Below are positions 1 to 8,936 of a stretch of DNA of 47,959 nucleotides, piece after piece. The DNA comes from Neobacillus drentensis NBRC 102427 (GTDB lineage Bacteria; Bacillota; Bacilli; Bacillales; Cytobacillaceae): NCBI RefSeq assembly GCF_001591445.1, contig NZ_BCUX01000037.1, forward strand, positions 1 to 47,959, written 5' to 3'. The position numbers and the translations under genes were made by a program. The notes under the pieces are model-generated. The model searched no databases. It was not told where the DNA came from and was given only the letters and a program-made list of their open reading frames with translations. Within the stretch, counting starts at the first letter, position 1. Each line of letters opens with the position of its first letter.

Positions 1-36
1 GTCCATACGCCGCTGAGCAGGGCACTTGCGCTTTTC
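1..36. repeat. Edge of a short dispersed Bacillus-type repeat
   Basis: The reverse complement of this stretch begins AAAAGCGCAAGTGCCC, which resembles the start of the element at 21625 (AAAAGCGGAAGCGCC). Both look like ends of the non-coding GC-rich repeats scattered through Bacillaceae genomes that end in a GCGCTTTTC-like sequence. Only one end is inside the window, so the full element cannot be judged. Confidence 0.45.
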
Positions 37-747
37 TTACTTTTCCCGCGTCATTTTAACTAGGGTATTGATATCGCTTGAAAGCTTGCTATAAGAAGGA
101 GTTTTAGACTTAATATTTGCCTTTATTCCATCAATGAGCGGTAATGCTTTTGGGTTTGTAACAGTTAAGATTTGTACATGTCCATTAAAGGCTTTATCCA
201 TCAACTCTTTGGCTTTATCTAAATTATCGTCATTATTCAGCTTCTCTGGATCAACTCCGTCCAGATTTCCCTTTCCTGAGGAACCAGCAGTGTTTTTTAA
301 CACCTTATTTTGAAGCTCATCGTAACGAGTGGAGGTCACCTCTGGTTTTGCACGAGCCAAAATAATGGTGTCATCTAGTACAAATACCTTGATACCTGGA
401 ATCCCCTCACCTGATAACCTTGATTCTAAATGGGAGGAAATCCCGCCATCATGGAGGCTGGAACTGCCAATCAAGCTATAGACATTCGTTCCCACCCCGC
501 TTGTTGTTTGACCATTTTTGTTTGTTGTTTCTTTCTTCGCTCGGTCCACACTAGGGATGACATTTACACTTTTCTCATGTCCATGGACATTTCCAGTTCC
601 TTTTTTATTAACAGACGAATCATGATAGTCGAGATTTTCTGCAGCTCCAACCTCATTTCCTTTGATGCTCTGTTGGCCAGAACATGCTGACAGCACTAAT
701 AAGGCAGCCATCGGGAACCCCCAGATTTTCCACTTCCGTTTAAACAT
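37..747 (-). CDS. YhcN/YlaJ-family sporulation lipoprotein
   Basis: A 236-residue lipoprotein. The N-terminus has a short positive region, a hydrophobic stretch and a lipobox LSAC with the lipidated Cys at about residue 22. A low-complexity hydrophilic segment follows. The C-terminal half carries the YhcN/YlaJ pattern (IKVFVLDDTIILAR, then HVQILTVTNPKALP). This family is found in spore-formers and is associated with the spore membrane or germination, but its biochemical role is not defined. The start at 747 is chosen because AAAAAAGGAGG lies just upstream; the open frame extends further 5-prime without a good ribosome binding site. It is divergent from the dehydrogenase operon at 873. Confidence 0.82.
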   Translation of the reverse strand: MFKRKWKIWGFPMAALLVLSACSGQQSIKGNEVGAAENLDYHDSSVNKKGTGNVHGHEKSVNVIPSVDRAKKETTNKNGQTTSGVGTNVYSLIGSSSLHDGGISSHLESRLSGEGIPGIKVFVLDDTIILARAKPEVTSTRYDELQNKVLKNTAGSSGKGNLDGVDPEKLNNDDNLDKAKELMDKAFNGHVQILTVTNPKALPLIDGIKANIKSKTPSYSKLSSDINTLVKMTREK

Positions 748-872
748 AAAGTAGCCTCCTTTTTTAAAATGTATTTTCCCCATAAATTTTATAATTATGA
801 ATGGATGATTTCGGAAAAAATGAGAAAAATAAATATTATGGGAAATAATGTCGAAAAACTGGAGGTACAAAC

Positions 873-1610
873 ATGGCTGAAGAAAACAAGGGAAATCCAG
901 AATCATTATCTAGAAGGAAGTTTTTACGGAATACGGGTTTCACTGTTGGCGGACTGGCTGTTGGCGGGGTATTGGGCAGTCTCCTCCCACGTAAAAAGGA
1001 AGAAAAGGTAGCACCAGCTGTAAAGGCAGAAAACTTTAATCAGGCATTGATGTATTTTACACCTGAACAGTTTCAGCTGACCGAAGCAGCAACCGAACGA
1101 ATTTTTCCAGAGGAAGAGTCTGGGCCAGGTGCAAAGGCCCTCGGGGTCGCTTTTTTTATTGACCATCAACTTGCTGGTGATTGGGGCTTTAATGCAAGGG
1201 AGTATATGCAGGCGCCATTTTTCAAAGGAGAAAAGGTTCAAGGCTACCAGGGCAGGCTAAGGCGCAGAGATATTTTTGATATTGGCCTGAGGGAGCTTCA
1301 AAATCACAGTATGACAGTCCATAAGAAAAAATTCACTGAGCTGAAAGAAGAAGAGCAGGATGCGATTCTTCGCGATTTTGAAGAAGATAAGGTGAACTTA
1401 ACGACTATCTCTCCGAGTGGATTTTTTCAGATGCTTAGAAGCGCTACACTCGAAGGAGCCTATAGTGATCCACTATATGGAGGGAATAGAAATATGGACG
1501 GCTGGAAAATGCGAAACTATCCGGGTAGTCAAATGGCTTACACAGACATTATCGATAAAGATTTTAAGAAAATAAATCCGCAAAGTTTAAAAAATCATCT
1601 AAATCACTAG
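873..1610 (+). CDS. Gluconate 2-dehydrogenase subunit 3 family protein (Tat-exported)
   Basis: A 245-residue small subunit of a membrane-associated GMC dehydrogenase. The N-terminus has a twin-arginine signal (SRRKFLRNTGFTVGG, residues about 13-27) followed by a hydrophobic glycine-rich stretch, so the folded complex should leave through the Tat system. The rest matches the gluconate 2-dehydrogenase subunit 3 pattern (FTPEQFQLTEAATERIFPEE, then GWKMRNYPGSQMAY near the end). This subunit normally accompanies and exports the flavoprotein partner, encoded 18 bp downstream. The start is supported by ACTGGAGGTACAAAC before the ATG. The actual sugar or polyol substrate cannot be told from sequence. 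Confidence 0.85.
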   Translation: MAEENKGNPESLSRRKFLRNTGFTVGGLAVGGVLGSLLPRKKEEKVAPAVKAENFNQALMYFTPEQFQLTEAATERIFPEEESGPGAKALGVAFFIDHQLAGDWGFNAREYMQAPFFKGEKVQGYQGRLRRRDIFDIGLRELQNHSMTVHKKKFTELKEEEQDAILRDFEEDKVNLTTISPSGFFQMLRSATLEGAYSDPLYGGNRNMDGWKMRNYPGSQMAYTDIIDKDFKKINPQSLKNHLNH

Positions 1611-1628
1611 AAAAGGCAGGTGGAAACG

Positions 1629-3344
1629 ATGGCAAGGAAATTACCGAAAGTGGATGTAGTGATTATTGGAGTCGGTTGGGCAGGAGGAATCATCGCCTCT
1701 GAACTGACCAAAAAGGGACTTAAGGTGGTCGGTTTGGAAAGAGGCAAGGAAAGAAAAACGGAAGATTACTTTATGGTTCATGATGAATTGCGGTATGCAT
1801 TGCGCTATGGAATGATGCAAGATCTGTCAAAAGAAACGATTACTTTCCGCAGCACTGAAAAGTTCCGGGCTCTTCCAATGCGGCAATATGGTTCATTTTT
1901 AATTGGTGATGGATTAGGCGGGTCTGGCGTCCACTGGAATGGACAAACGTTCCGCTTCCTCCCTTATGATTTCCAAATTCGCAGCCAAACCGTTGAAAAG
2001 TATGGGAAAAACAAAATTCCCCCAGGTATGACCATTCAGGATTGGGGAATAACCTATGACGAACTGGAGCCATATTATGATACCTTTGAAAAGATGGCTG
2101 GTATTTCCGGGGAGGAAAACCCATTGGCAGGGAAACGTTCAAGCAAATACCCTACTCCGCCGTTGAAGAAGACAAAAGCGATGGAACTATTTACGGATGC
2201 TGCAAAAAGATTAAAGCTCCATCCCTATGTCCAACCGGCCGCAAATTTATCTGAATCCTATACAAACCCAGATGGGATTTCAAGGGCTGCCTGTCAATAT
2301 TGTGGCTTTTGTGAGCGGTTTGGCTGTGAATATGGCGCCAAAGGAGACCCTGTGGTTACCGTCCTACCAGTTGCCCTGAAAACAGGCAACTTCGAAATAA
2401 GAACCCACTCCAATGTAAGAAGAATCTTAAAAACGGGGAATAAGGCAACAGGTGTGTTATACACTGATGTGACAACGGGCGAGGAGATTGAACAGCCTGC
2501 TGATATTGTCGTTCTAACTGGGTTTGTGTTTAATAATGTTCGACTTTTGTTATTATCAGGTCTTGGTACTCCCTATAATGCAAGTACAGGAACTGGTTCA
2601 GTTGGGAAAAACTATGCCTATCAGGTCCGAAAAGGAAATGCAGTCGGATTTTTTGACAAGAAAAAATTTAACTCCTTTGCTGGCGCAGGTGCCTTAGGGA
2701 TGATTTTAGATGATTATAATGGCGATAACTTTGATCACTCAAATCTAAATTTCATCCACGGTGGAATGATTATCTTAGGACAAACAGGGCAAAGGCCCAT
2801 CCAAAACAATGTCGCTCCAAAAGGAACACCTACATGGGGCAAGGAATTTAAGCAGGCATCGCTAAAATATGCCAATAGCTCCTTCACGGTTGGCGGAGAA
2901 GGTTCTTCGATGGCATTTCAGCATCATTATTTGGACTTAGACCCAACCTATAAAGATGCCTACGGCGACCCGCTAATTAGAATTACGTTTGACTTTGAGG
3001 ATCAAGACCGTAATATGGCAAAGTTTTTAGCAAAACAATGTTCAGTTATTATGAAGGAAATGGGCGCAGACCATGTCGATTATATGCAGGAATTGGGACC
3101 ATATGATGTTTCTACCTATCAATCCACGCACAATACAGGCGGTGTTATTATGGGCGATGATCCTAAGACTTCTGCTGTTAACAACTACTTACAAATGTGG
3201 GATGTAGATAACCTATTTGTTGTGGGAGCATCTGCCTTTCCCCAAAATGCTGGGTACAATCCAACCGGGACTGTTGGAGCATTGTCCTATCGGGCGGCAG
3301 AAGGTATCTTAAAGTACCATGATAAGGGCGGCCAGGTCGTATAA
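1629..3344 (+). CDS. GMC-family FAD dehydrogenase, gluconate 2-dehydrogenase-type large subunit
   Basis: A 571-residue flavoprotein of the glucose-methanol-choline family. The N-terminal dinucleotide-binding motif is VDVVIIGVGWAGG (residues 8-20). The C-terminus has the GMC active-site pair region, STHNTGG and GYNPTGTVGALSYRAAEG. A cysteine cluster, C222-x2-C225-x2-C228-x4-C233, resembles the Fe-S cluster segment of bacterial FAD-dependent glucose dehydrogenases. It should oxidise a sugar, sugar acid or polyol at the outer membrane face and pass electrons onward. The small subunit is immediately upstream; no cytochrome c subunit follows. The ATG at 1629 follows AGGCAGGTGG; the in-frame GTG at 1620 lies inside that ribosome binding site. 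Substrate is unproven. Confidence 0.85.
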   Translation: MARKLPKVDVVIIGVGWAGGIIASELTKKGLKVVGLERGKERKTEDYFMVHDELRYALRYGMMQDLSKETITFRSTEKFRALPMRQYGSFLIGDGLGGSGVHWNGQTFRFLPYDFQIRSQTVEKYGKNKIPPGMTIQDWGITYDELEPYYDTFEKMAGISGEENPLAGKRSSKYPTPPLKKTKAMELFTDAAKRLKLHPYVQPAANLSESYTNPDGISRAACQYCGFCERFGCEYGAKGDPVVTVLPVALKTGNFEIRTHSNVRRILKTGNKATGVLYTDVTTGEEIEQPADIVVLTGFVFNNVRLLLLSGLGTPYNASTGTGSVGKNYAYQVRKGNAVGFFDKKKFNSFAGAGALGMILDDYNGDNFDHSNLNFIHGGMIILGQTGQRPIQNNVAPKGTPTWGKEFKQASLKYANSSFTVGGEGSSMAFQHHYLDLDPTYKDAYGDPLIRITFDFEDQDRNMAKFLAKQCSVIMKEMGADHVDYMQELGPYDVSTYQSTHNTGGVIMGDDPKTSAVNNYLQMWDVDNLFVVGASAFPQNAGYNPTGTVGALSYRAAEGILKYHDKGGQVV

Positions 3345-3426
3345 ACAAACTGACAGGCTAGTTACGTTAACTTGAAGGAGTACTTATCATTGTACATTAG
3401 TATTTACTGCGATCTTATTAGTAGTT

Positions 3427-3454
3427 AATCTCACCTTTTATAAAAGGTGAGATT
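3427..3454 (+). terminator. Perfect hairpin downstream of the GMC operon
   Basis: AATCTCACCTTTT pairs with AAAAGGTGAGATT around a very short loop. It lacks a strong T-run of its own and is followed within 15 bp by a typical terminator, so it may act as a 3-prime stabiliser or a first terminator. Confidence 0.5.
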
Positions 3455-3467
3455 TGAATTCCTAGTG

Positions 3468-3495
3468 AAAAAGACCTAATCTGGTCTTTTTTTTT
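3468..3495 (+). terminator. Rho-independent terminator after the GMC dehydrogenase operon
   Basis: AAAAAGACC and GGTCTTTTT form the stem around TAATCT, followed by a continuous T-run. Confidence 0.85.
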
Positions 3496-3686
3496 GTGCT
3501 GTTGGAATGATCAACAACTTTCGACAATCTGCGAAATAGGAAGATATTTTGGTGTTTTTGTTATTTGACTATTCCGTAAATTCCGAATAGACTTAATTGT
3601 GTGCGTTAATGAGACAAGGGGGGTATTTATTATTTGCTTTATTCTAGTAGAGTAATAAATTACTAGAAGGATAAAAAAAGGGGGAA

Positions 3687-6600
3687 ATGTGGTTGAAAAT
3701 CAGAAGAATATTACCGTTATTTTTGGTCTTTTTAATGGTATTTGCCAGCTTTGCACAAGCGGCTGCTCCTTCAGGGGCAAAAATTAGCAAAGCTAAAAAG
3801 GTAACTGTCACGAATACCTTGAATAAAGTCTCGAAATCAATAAAAGTCAAAAAAACAGAGAAGAATTATAAAAAGTCTGATAAAGTTCGTGTCATTGTTG
3901 AGGTGGATGGTGAACCAGCCATTACATATGCAACAAAGCAAGGAAAAAAATATAGTGAACTATCAAAATCAGTAAAATCACAACTGCAAAATAAAATCCA
4001 AAATGAACAGCAGGCTGTAAAGAGCCAGATTGCAAAAAAAGCAATTAAAATGCAATACAAACAAAATTTTACTACTACAGTTAATGGATTTAGTGGAATT
4101 GTCGAATATGGACAAATTGCTGCAATTAAAACTGTAGACGGGGTTGCGAATGTATCGATTGCAACAGAATATCAACGTCCTGAAATTGAGCCAAACATGA
4201 AATATAGTAAAGAAATTGTTGAAGCTCAAAAAGCATGGGAAGCTTATGGCAAAAAAGGTGAAGGAATGATTGTTGGTATTATTGATACCGGAATTGACCC
4301 TAGCCACAAAGATTTTGTATTAACCGATGGCACGAAAGCTGAATTAACAAAAGCGGAAGTAGATGCTGCAGTATCAGATAAAGGATTACCTGGTAAGTTC
4401 TACACTGAAAAGGTTCCTTACGGCTATAACTATTACGATGAAAATGCGCAAATTCTTGATTTAGGTCCTGATGCTTCGATGCACGGTATGCACGTAGCTG
4501 GTACTGTTGCAGCCAATGGGGACGAATCAAATGGTGGGATTAAAGGGGTTGCACCAGAAGCACAATTGCTTGCCCTGAAAATATTTGGTAATGACCCAGA
4601 AATGCCATCTACATGGGGCGACATCGAGATCAAAGCAATTGACGATGCAATCAAATTAGGCGCAGATGTTGTCAACATGAGCTTAGGATCAACAGCTGGT
4701 TTTGTTCTGCCAGATGCTCCAGAGCAACAAGCAGTTCAAAGAGCGGTTGATAATGGTGTGTTAATGTCTATCTCAGCTGGTAACTCTAACCATTTGGGTG
4801 ACGGCTATGCAAATCCATTAGCTCAAAACCCTGATTACGGTGTTGTAGGTACACCTGGTAGCGCAAACAGTTCATTACAGGTAGCTTCTCTTGAAAACAA
4901 CTTTTTGGATCTAGATGCAATTAACTATTCATTTAATGGAACGGAAGCTGGAAAGGCTGTTTTCTTATCAGCAAGCAGAGTAGATCCTTCAACACAATCG
5001 ACAAAATCATTTGATATTCTTGATGCTGGAATTGGACAAGTATCTGATTTTGAAGGCAAAGATTTCAAAGGAAAATATGCGTTGATCAGACGTGGCACAC
5101 TCGACTTTGTTGTAAAAACAAAAAATGCACAGGCTGCAGGTGCTGCTGGTGTAATTGTTTATAACAACGTAGATGGCTTTGTAAGTATGGCGACGTCCCC
5201 AGAAATTACCATTCCACAATTGTTCATGCTAAAGGCTGATGGGGACCTTCTAAAAGCAGAGCTAGTGAAAGGTACAGCAATAAAGATTGAATTTAAAGGT
5301 GACAAAAAGACAGCAACAAACCCTACAGCTGGCCAAATGTCTGGCTTCACTTCATGGGGTGCAACTTCGGGCTTAGATTTCAAACCAGAAATCACAGCTC
5401 CAGGTGGAAATATCTATTCTACGTTTAATAACAATCAATATGGTGTTATGAGTGGAACTTCTATGGCAGCACCACATGTTTCTGGTGGATCTGCACTGGT
5501 TCTTGAACGCGTGAAAGAAGATTTTGCTAATCTTTCAGGTGCAGAAAAAGTTGGTATGGCAAAAAATATCTTAATGAACACAAGTAAGGTTATTGACGAT
5601 AAAGGCACATATAATGCGGCTTATACTCACAACCCTTACTCACCTCGTCGCCAAGGTGCGGGTGTAATGCAATTACATGCAGCACTAAGTACCCCAATCG
5701 TTGTGACGAATCCTGTAACAAATGAAGCAAAGGTTGCTTTAAAAGAAATTACAGGTAATAAAGCTACGTTTAAGCTAATAGCAGAAAACTTATCCGACCA
5801 AGCGGTTACTTATCAAGTAAATGGTAATGTTCAAACGGATTTAGTAATCAATGGAGTCGATACCCTAGAAGCACAAGGCATTTACAAAGCAGAAGGCAGC
5901 TTCGACCCTGATACAGGAGTTGGAGAGTTCCCAATTTCATTTAGTTCAAACGGACTTAGTGGAGACCAACTAACGATTCCTGCTAAAGGAAGTGCAACTG
6001 TTGATGTAACAGTTGACTTAGAAAACACCATTGATTGGTGGTACTATGAGCCATTAGATACCATTTTCGAAAATGGTTACTTCGTTGAAGGTTTCGTAAC
6101 TTTAACAGATGTAAGCGATGTTAATCCAACGGTTTCCGTACCTTATGTTGGTTTTAAGGGTGACTGGAATAAAGCACCTATTATCGATTCAATGATTTAT
6201 GACGGCAAAGATCTTGATTCCTACTATGCTTGGACAGGTATGGTTACAGCTGCAGGCACAGACGAAAAAGGTAATCAGAACTTTAACTACTTAGGTTTTA
6301 ATCCAGCTGTTTCAGTTGTTGATCTGAAGGATTCAGCGTCCCAAGCACCTAAGTCTGCAAACATTGCGATTTCGCCAAATGGTGACGGTCAAAACGATAA
6401 TGCGATTCCAATTCTTTCATTCTTACGAAACGCTAAAACAGTAGATTACAAGATTGTTGATAAAGACGGAAAGGTACTTCGTAAAATTAAATCAGATTTA
6501 CTTGTTTCTAAAAACTTCAATGATGGTGGAAGAGGAGATCAATACCACTTAAATACTGCCAATGCTTGGGACGGAAAAGTGAAGAACAAGGTAGTAGCAG

Positions 6601-8285
6601 ATGGCCAATACTATTATGAAGTTGATGCAACAATTGATTATGCTGGTGCAGAAGCACAGAAGATGACATTCCCTGTTCTAGTTGACACGGCTGCACCAAC
6701 TCTAAAAGCGAATGTAAGTGGCGATAAATTAACCGTTGAATCAACCGATGTAAATGGTTCAGGTGTTGCTTATTACGATATTACTGTAAATGGAAAATCT
6801 GTATATGGTAAAGATGATCTTCCATTAGCAGGTGAAAAAACAGAATATACTTTCAAAGAAGCTCCAGCAGTGAATTCAACTGTAGAAGTCGTGGCCTATG
6901 ACTTTGCTGGTAATGCTAGTAAAGTAGTATTAGAAGGTGCGAATGACAAAACGATTCCTTATATCCATGTTACTTCCATCGGAGCGACAGGAATCTACAA
7001 AACTCACGAACTTCCAGTTGAAGGGTATTTAACGGACGATTCAAACATTCGTGATTTTACAGTGGATGGAAAGCCAGTAGAATTAACATTTAACAAAGAA
7101 AAAGCACGTTACGAATTCAGTACAAAAGTAACTGTAGCAGCAGATGGCGTCCACAAAATTGAAATTAAAGGGACAGATGTTGCTGGAAATGAAATTTCCT
7201 ACCTAGTTCGTGATCTCATCGTTGATACTACTGCACCACAAATCAATGTTGATGTTCCGACTAAAGTTAAAAAGGATGTAAGCTCAGTTGACCTAAAAGC
7301 AACGATTTCGGATAACTTTGATAAAATTCGCTACTTTGTTGATGGCAGCGAAGAATTCTTTAAAGATACCAATACAGATCATTTTGAGATGATTGGTGTT
7401 AGCAAAGATGTCACTACTAAACTTGATATTGAGCCTGGTAACAATACCTTTATGCTTGAACTTGTTGATATCGCAGGCAACAAGACAACCAAAGAAGTAA
7501 ATATCTTCCGCGGCGAATCCAAATACAAAGTGAAGTTCTACAACGGCAACACGGTTGTGAACACCACTGACGTTGTCGAGGATTCGAAGGTTGCAGTTCC
7601 AACTTCTCCAACTAAGTCTGGTTATACTTTCTTTGGCTGGTATAAAGATGCTAGCTTCAAAACAAAATTTGACTTTAATGCGCGGATTGTGGCCGATACA
7701 AATGTCTATGCACGTTTTGTTAAGAACCCTTCAGCTCCAACATCAGTAAAAGCAGCTTCTGCGGGCTATAATAAAGTAACAGTGAGCTGGGACAAAGTAA
7801 CTGGGGCAACTGGTTATGACATTTATCGTTCTGCTTCAAAAACTGGTATCTACAGTAAAGCAGTAACAGTCAGTGGCAGCAGTTATTCCAATAGCAGCTT
7901 AACTACTGGTCAAACCTATTACTATAAAGTCGTTGCTTATAGCACGGTTGAAGGTAAAAAACTATCAAGTCCTTATTCCAGTATTGTAAGTGCCAAGCCA
8001 GCACTTTCTACACCAACAGGCGTGAAGGCTGAAAAGGCAAGCAAGACTTCGATTAGGGTAACTTGGAGTAAGGTAAGCGGAGCGAGCGGTTATGAGTTGT
8101 ATCGTGCCACTTCAAAAACTGGCGGCTACACGAAGGTAAAAACTACTTCTTCGACAAGCTATACCAATAGCAAATTAACAAAGGGTAAAACATATTACTA
8201 TAAAGTAAGAACCTACCGTACAGTAAACGGTAAAAAGGTTTACAGTTCATATTCAAGTATTGTATCGAAAGGGTTAAGTAAGTAA
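3687..8285 (+). CDS. Large secreted subtilisin-family (S8) serine protease, Vpr-like, multidomain
   Basis: A 1532-residue secreted protease. A Sec signal (residues 1-26, ending FAQAAA) precedes an I9-type propeptide (about 65-165). The S8 catalytic triad is visible as D200 (IVGIIDTGID), H266 (MHGMHVAGT) and S592 (SGTSMAAPHVSGG). A PA domain is inserted at about 455-525. After the catalytic domain come an Fn3-like S8 accessory domain and Ig-like/FlgD-like segments. An InlB/Listeria-Bacteroides repeat (about 1277-1345, GYTFFGWYKDASF) and two C-terminal fibronectin type III domains complete it. It is roughly twice the length of Bacillus subtilis Vpr. It probably degrades extracellular protein; the InlB and Fn3 modules suggest surface or polymer attachment. 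No LPXTG or SLH anchor is seen. Monocistronic. Confidence 0.92.
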   Translation: MWLKIRRILPLFLVFLMVFASFAQAAAPSGAKISKAKKVTVTNTLNKVSKSIKVKKTEKNYKKSDKVRVIVEVDGEPAITYATKQGKKYSELSKSVKSQLQNKIQNEQQAVKSQIAKKAIKMQYKQNFTTTVNGFSGIVEYGQIAAIKTVDGVANVSIATEYQRPEIEPNMKYSKEIVEAQKAWEAYGKKGEGMIVGIIDTGIDPSHKDFVLTDGTKAELTKAEVDAAVSDKGLPGKFYTEKVPYGYNYYDENAQILDLGPDASMHGMHVAGTVAANGDESNGGIKGVAPEAQLLALKIFGNDPEMPSTWGDIEIKAIDDAIKLGADVVNMSLGSTAGFVLPDAPEQQAVQRAVDNGVLMSISAGNSNHLGDGYANPLAQNPDYGVVGTPGSANSSLQVASLENNFLDLDAINYSFNGTEAGKAVFLSASRVDPSTQSTKSFDILDAGIGQVSDFEGKDFKGKYALIRRGTLDFVVKTKNAQAAGAAGVIVYNNVDGFVSMATSPEITIPQLFMLKADGDLLKAELVKGTAIKIEFKGDKKTATNPTAGQMSGFTSWGATSGLDFKPEITAPGGNIYSTFNNNQYGVMSGTSMAAPHVSGGSALVLERVKEDFANLSGAEKVGMAKNILMNTSKVIDDKGTYNAAYTHNPYSPRRQGAGVMQLHAALSTPIVVTNPVTNEAKVALKEITGNKATFKLIAENLSDQAVTYQVNGNVQTDLVINGVDTLEAQGIYKAEGSFDPDTGVGEFPISFSSNGLSGDQLTIPAKGSATVDVTVDLENTIDWWYYEPLDTIFENGYFVEGFVTLTDVSDVNPTVSVPYVGFKGDWNKAPIIDSMIYDGKDLDSYYAWTGMVTAAGTDEKGNQNFNYLGFNPAVSVVDLKDSASQAPKSANIAISPNGDGQNDNAIPILSFLRNAKTVDYKIVDKDGKVLRKIKSDLLVSKNFNDGGRGDQYHLNTANAWDGKVKNKVVADGQYYYEVDATIDYAGAEAQKMTFPVLVDTAAPTLKANVSGDKLTVESTDVNGSGVAYYDITVNGKSVYGKDDLPLAGEKTEYTFKEAPAVNSTVEVVAYDFAGNASKVVLEGANDKTIPYIHVTSIGATGIYKTHELPVEGYLTDDSNIRDFTVDGKPVELTFNKEKARYEFSTKVTVAADGVHKIEIKGTDVAGNEISYLVRDLIVDTTAPQINVDVPTKVKKDVSSVDLKATISDNFDKIRYFVDGSEEFFKDTNTDHFEMIGVSKDVTTKLDIEPGNNTFMLELVDIAGNKTTKEVNIFRGESKYKVKFYNGNTVVNTTDVVEDSKVAVPTSPTKSGYTFFGWYKDASFKTKFDFNARIVADTNVYARFVKNPSAPTSVKAASAGYNKVTVSWDKVTGATGYDIYRSASKTGIYSKAVTVSGSSYSNSSLTTGQTYYYKVVAYSTVEGKKLSSPYSSIVSAKPALSTPTGVKAEKASKTSIRVTWSKVSGASGYELYRATSKTGGYTKVKTTSSTSYTNSKLTKGKTYYYKVRTYRTVNGKKVYSSYSSIVSKGLSK

Positions 8286-8299
8286 TCAGCGGCAAAATG

Positions 8300-8335
8300 A
8301 AACGCTCGGAAGTGTTTTAGTCCGAGCGTTTTTTC
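8300..8335 (+). terminator. Terminator of the subtilase gene
   Basis: AAACGCTCGGA (8300-8310) pairs with TCCGAGCGTTT (8321-8331) and runs into a T-rich tail. Confidence 0.9.
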
Positions 8336-8413
8336 TTCGCTTGTTTTATTTATTTTTATTAAAGTTAATAATAGTGTTAATATTGATAAATGATTATGAA
8401 GGAGGAATTAGTG

Positions 8414-8764
8414 ATGATCAAAAATGAAAATAACAATGCCTTACCGGAAAAAACTTGTTCGGTTGAACGCTTAATAACAATGGAATCTGATGTAAAGAAA
8501 GTCCTTGCCGGTGAAAAAACAGCAACACGCCGCAATGGCCGATATGCCGACCCAGGTGAAATCATGACTCTGGAAGGCCGTGAATTTGTTGTTGAGAATG
8601 TCTACTCCCAAGCTTTAGGTGAATTAACGGATGATGATGCACGCCGTGAGGGCTTCGAGTCAGTTGAGGAATACAAGCAATCCATTCTTGCCTATCATCC
8701 GGGCATGCCGTGGCTGCCACAAATGCGTGTCTGGGTTCATGAGTTTAGCCCGGTTCAAAAATAG
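8414..8764 (+). CDS. ASCH domain-containing protein
   Basis: A 116-residue cytosolic protein that is mostly one ASCH domain: VLAGEKTATRRNGR is the typical conserved Lys/Arg segment, followed by PGEIMTLEGREFVVENVYS and a helical FESVEEYKQSI part. ASCH domains adopt a PUA-like fold and are proposed to bind RNA or nucleotides; some homologues hydrolyse modified nucleosides. No substrate can be assigned here. The ATG at 8414 follows AAGGAGGAATTAGTG at good spacing, so the in-frame ATG at 8390 is unlikely. It is monocistronic, with a strong terminator at 8779. Confidence 0.82.
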   Translation: MIKNENNNALPEKTCSVERLITMESDVKKVLAGEKTATRRNGRYADPGEIMTLEGREFVVENVYSQALGELTDDDARREGFESVEEYKQSILAYHPGMPWLPQMRVWVHEFSPVQK

Positions 8765-8778
8765 GATAGAATTGACCG

Positions 8779-8809
8779 TGGTCCATTTTCAGAAATGGAC
8801 CATTTTTTT
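8779..8809 (+). terminator. Terminator of the ASCH gene
   Basis: TGGTCCATTT (8779-8788) pairs with AAATGGACCA (8793-8802), followed by seven T residues. Confidence 0.92.
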
Positions 8810-8936
8810 ATTGGCAATTGTCAACTAAACCTAAGGAAAAGACTCATCCAATTGCAGTTTAATTATTTGGTTAATCAAAGTAAAAAAATTTATAATGTTC
8901 TTAGAGAAAGATTTCCGACTGGCTGGGAGTGGTAGG

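Larger units (their letters stand above)
3345..3686. other. 342-bp intergenic region: two 3-prime hairpins and the protease promoter region
   Basis: Besides the hairpins at 3427-3454 and 3468-3495, this gap holds a candidate sigma-A promoter, TTGACT (3565-3570), 17 bp, TAGACT (3588-3593). An inverted repeat CTATTC/GAATAG (3569-3574 and 3585-3590) overlaps it and could be an operator. A further inverted repeat, TTCTAGTA (3642-3649) with TACTAGAA (3661-3668), lies just before the protease ribosome binding site. No convincing small gene is visible. Confidence 0.4.
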
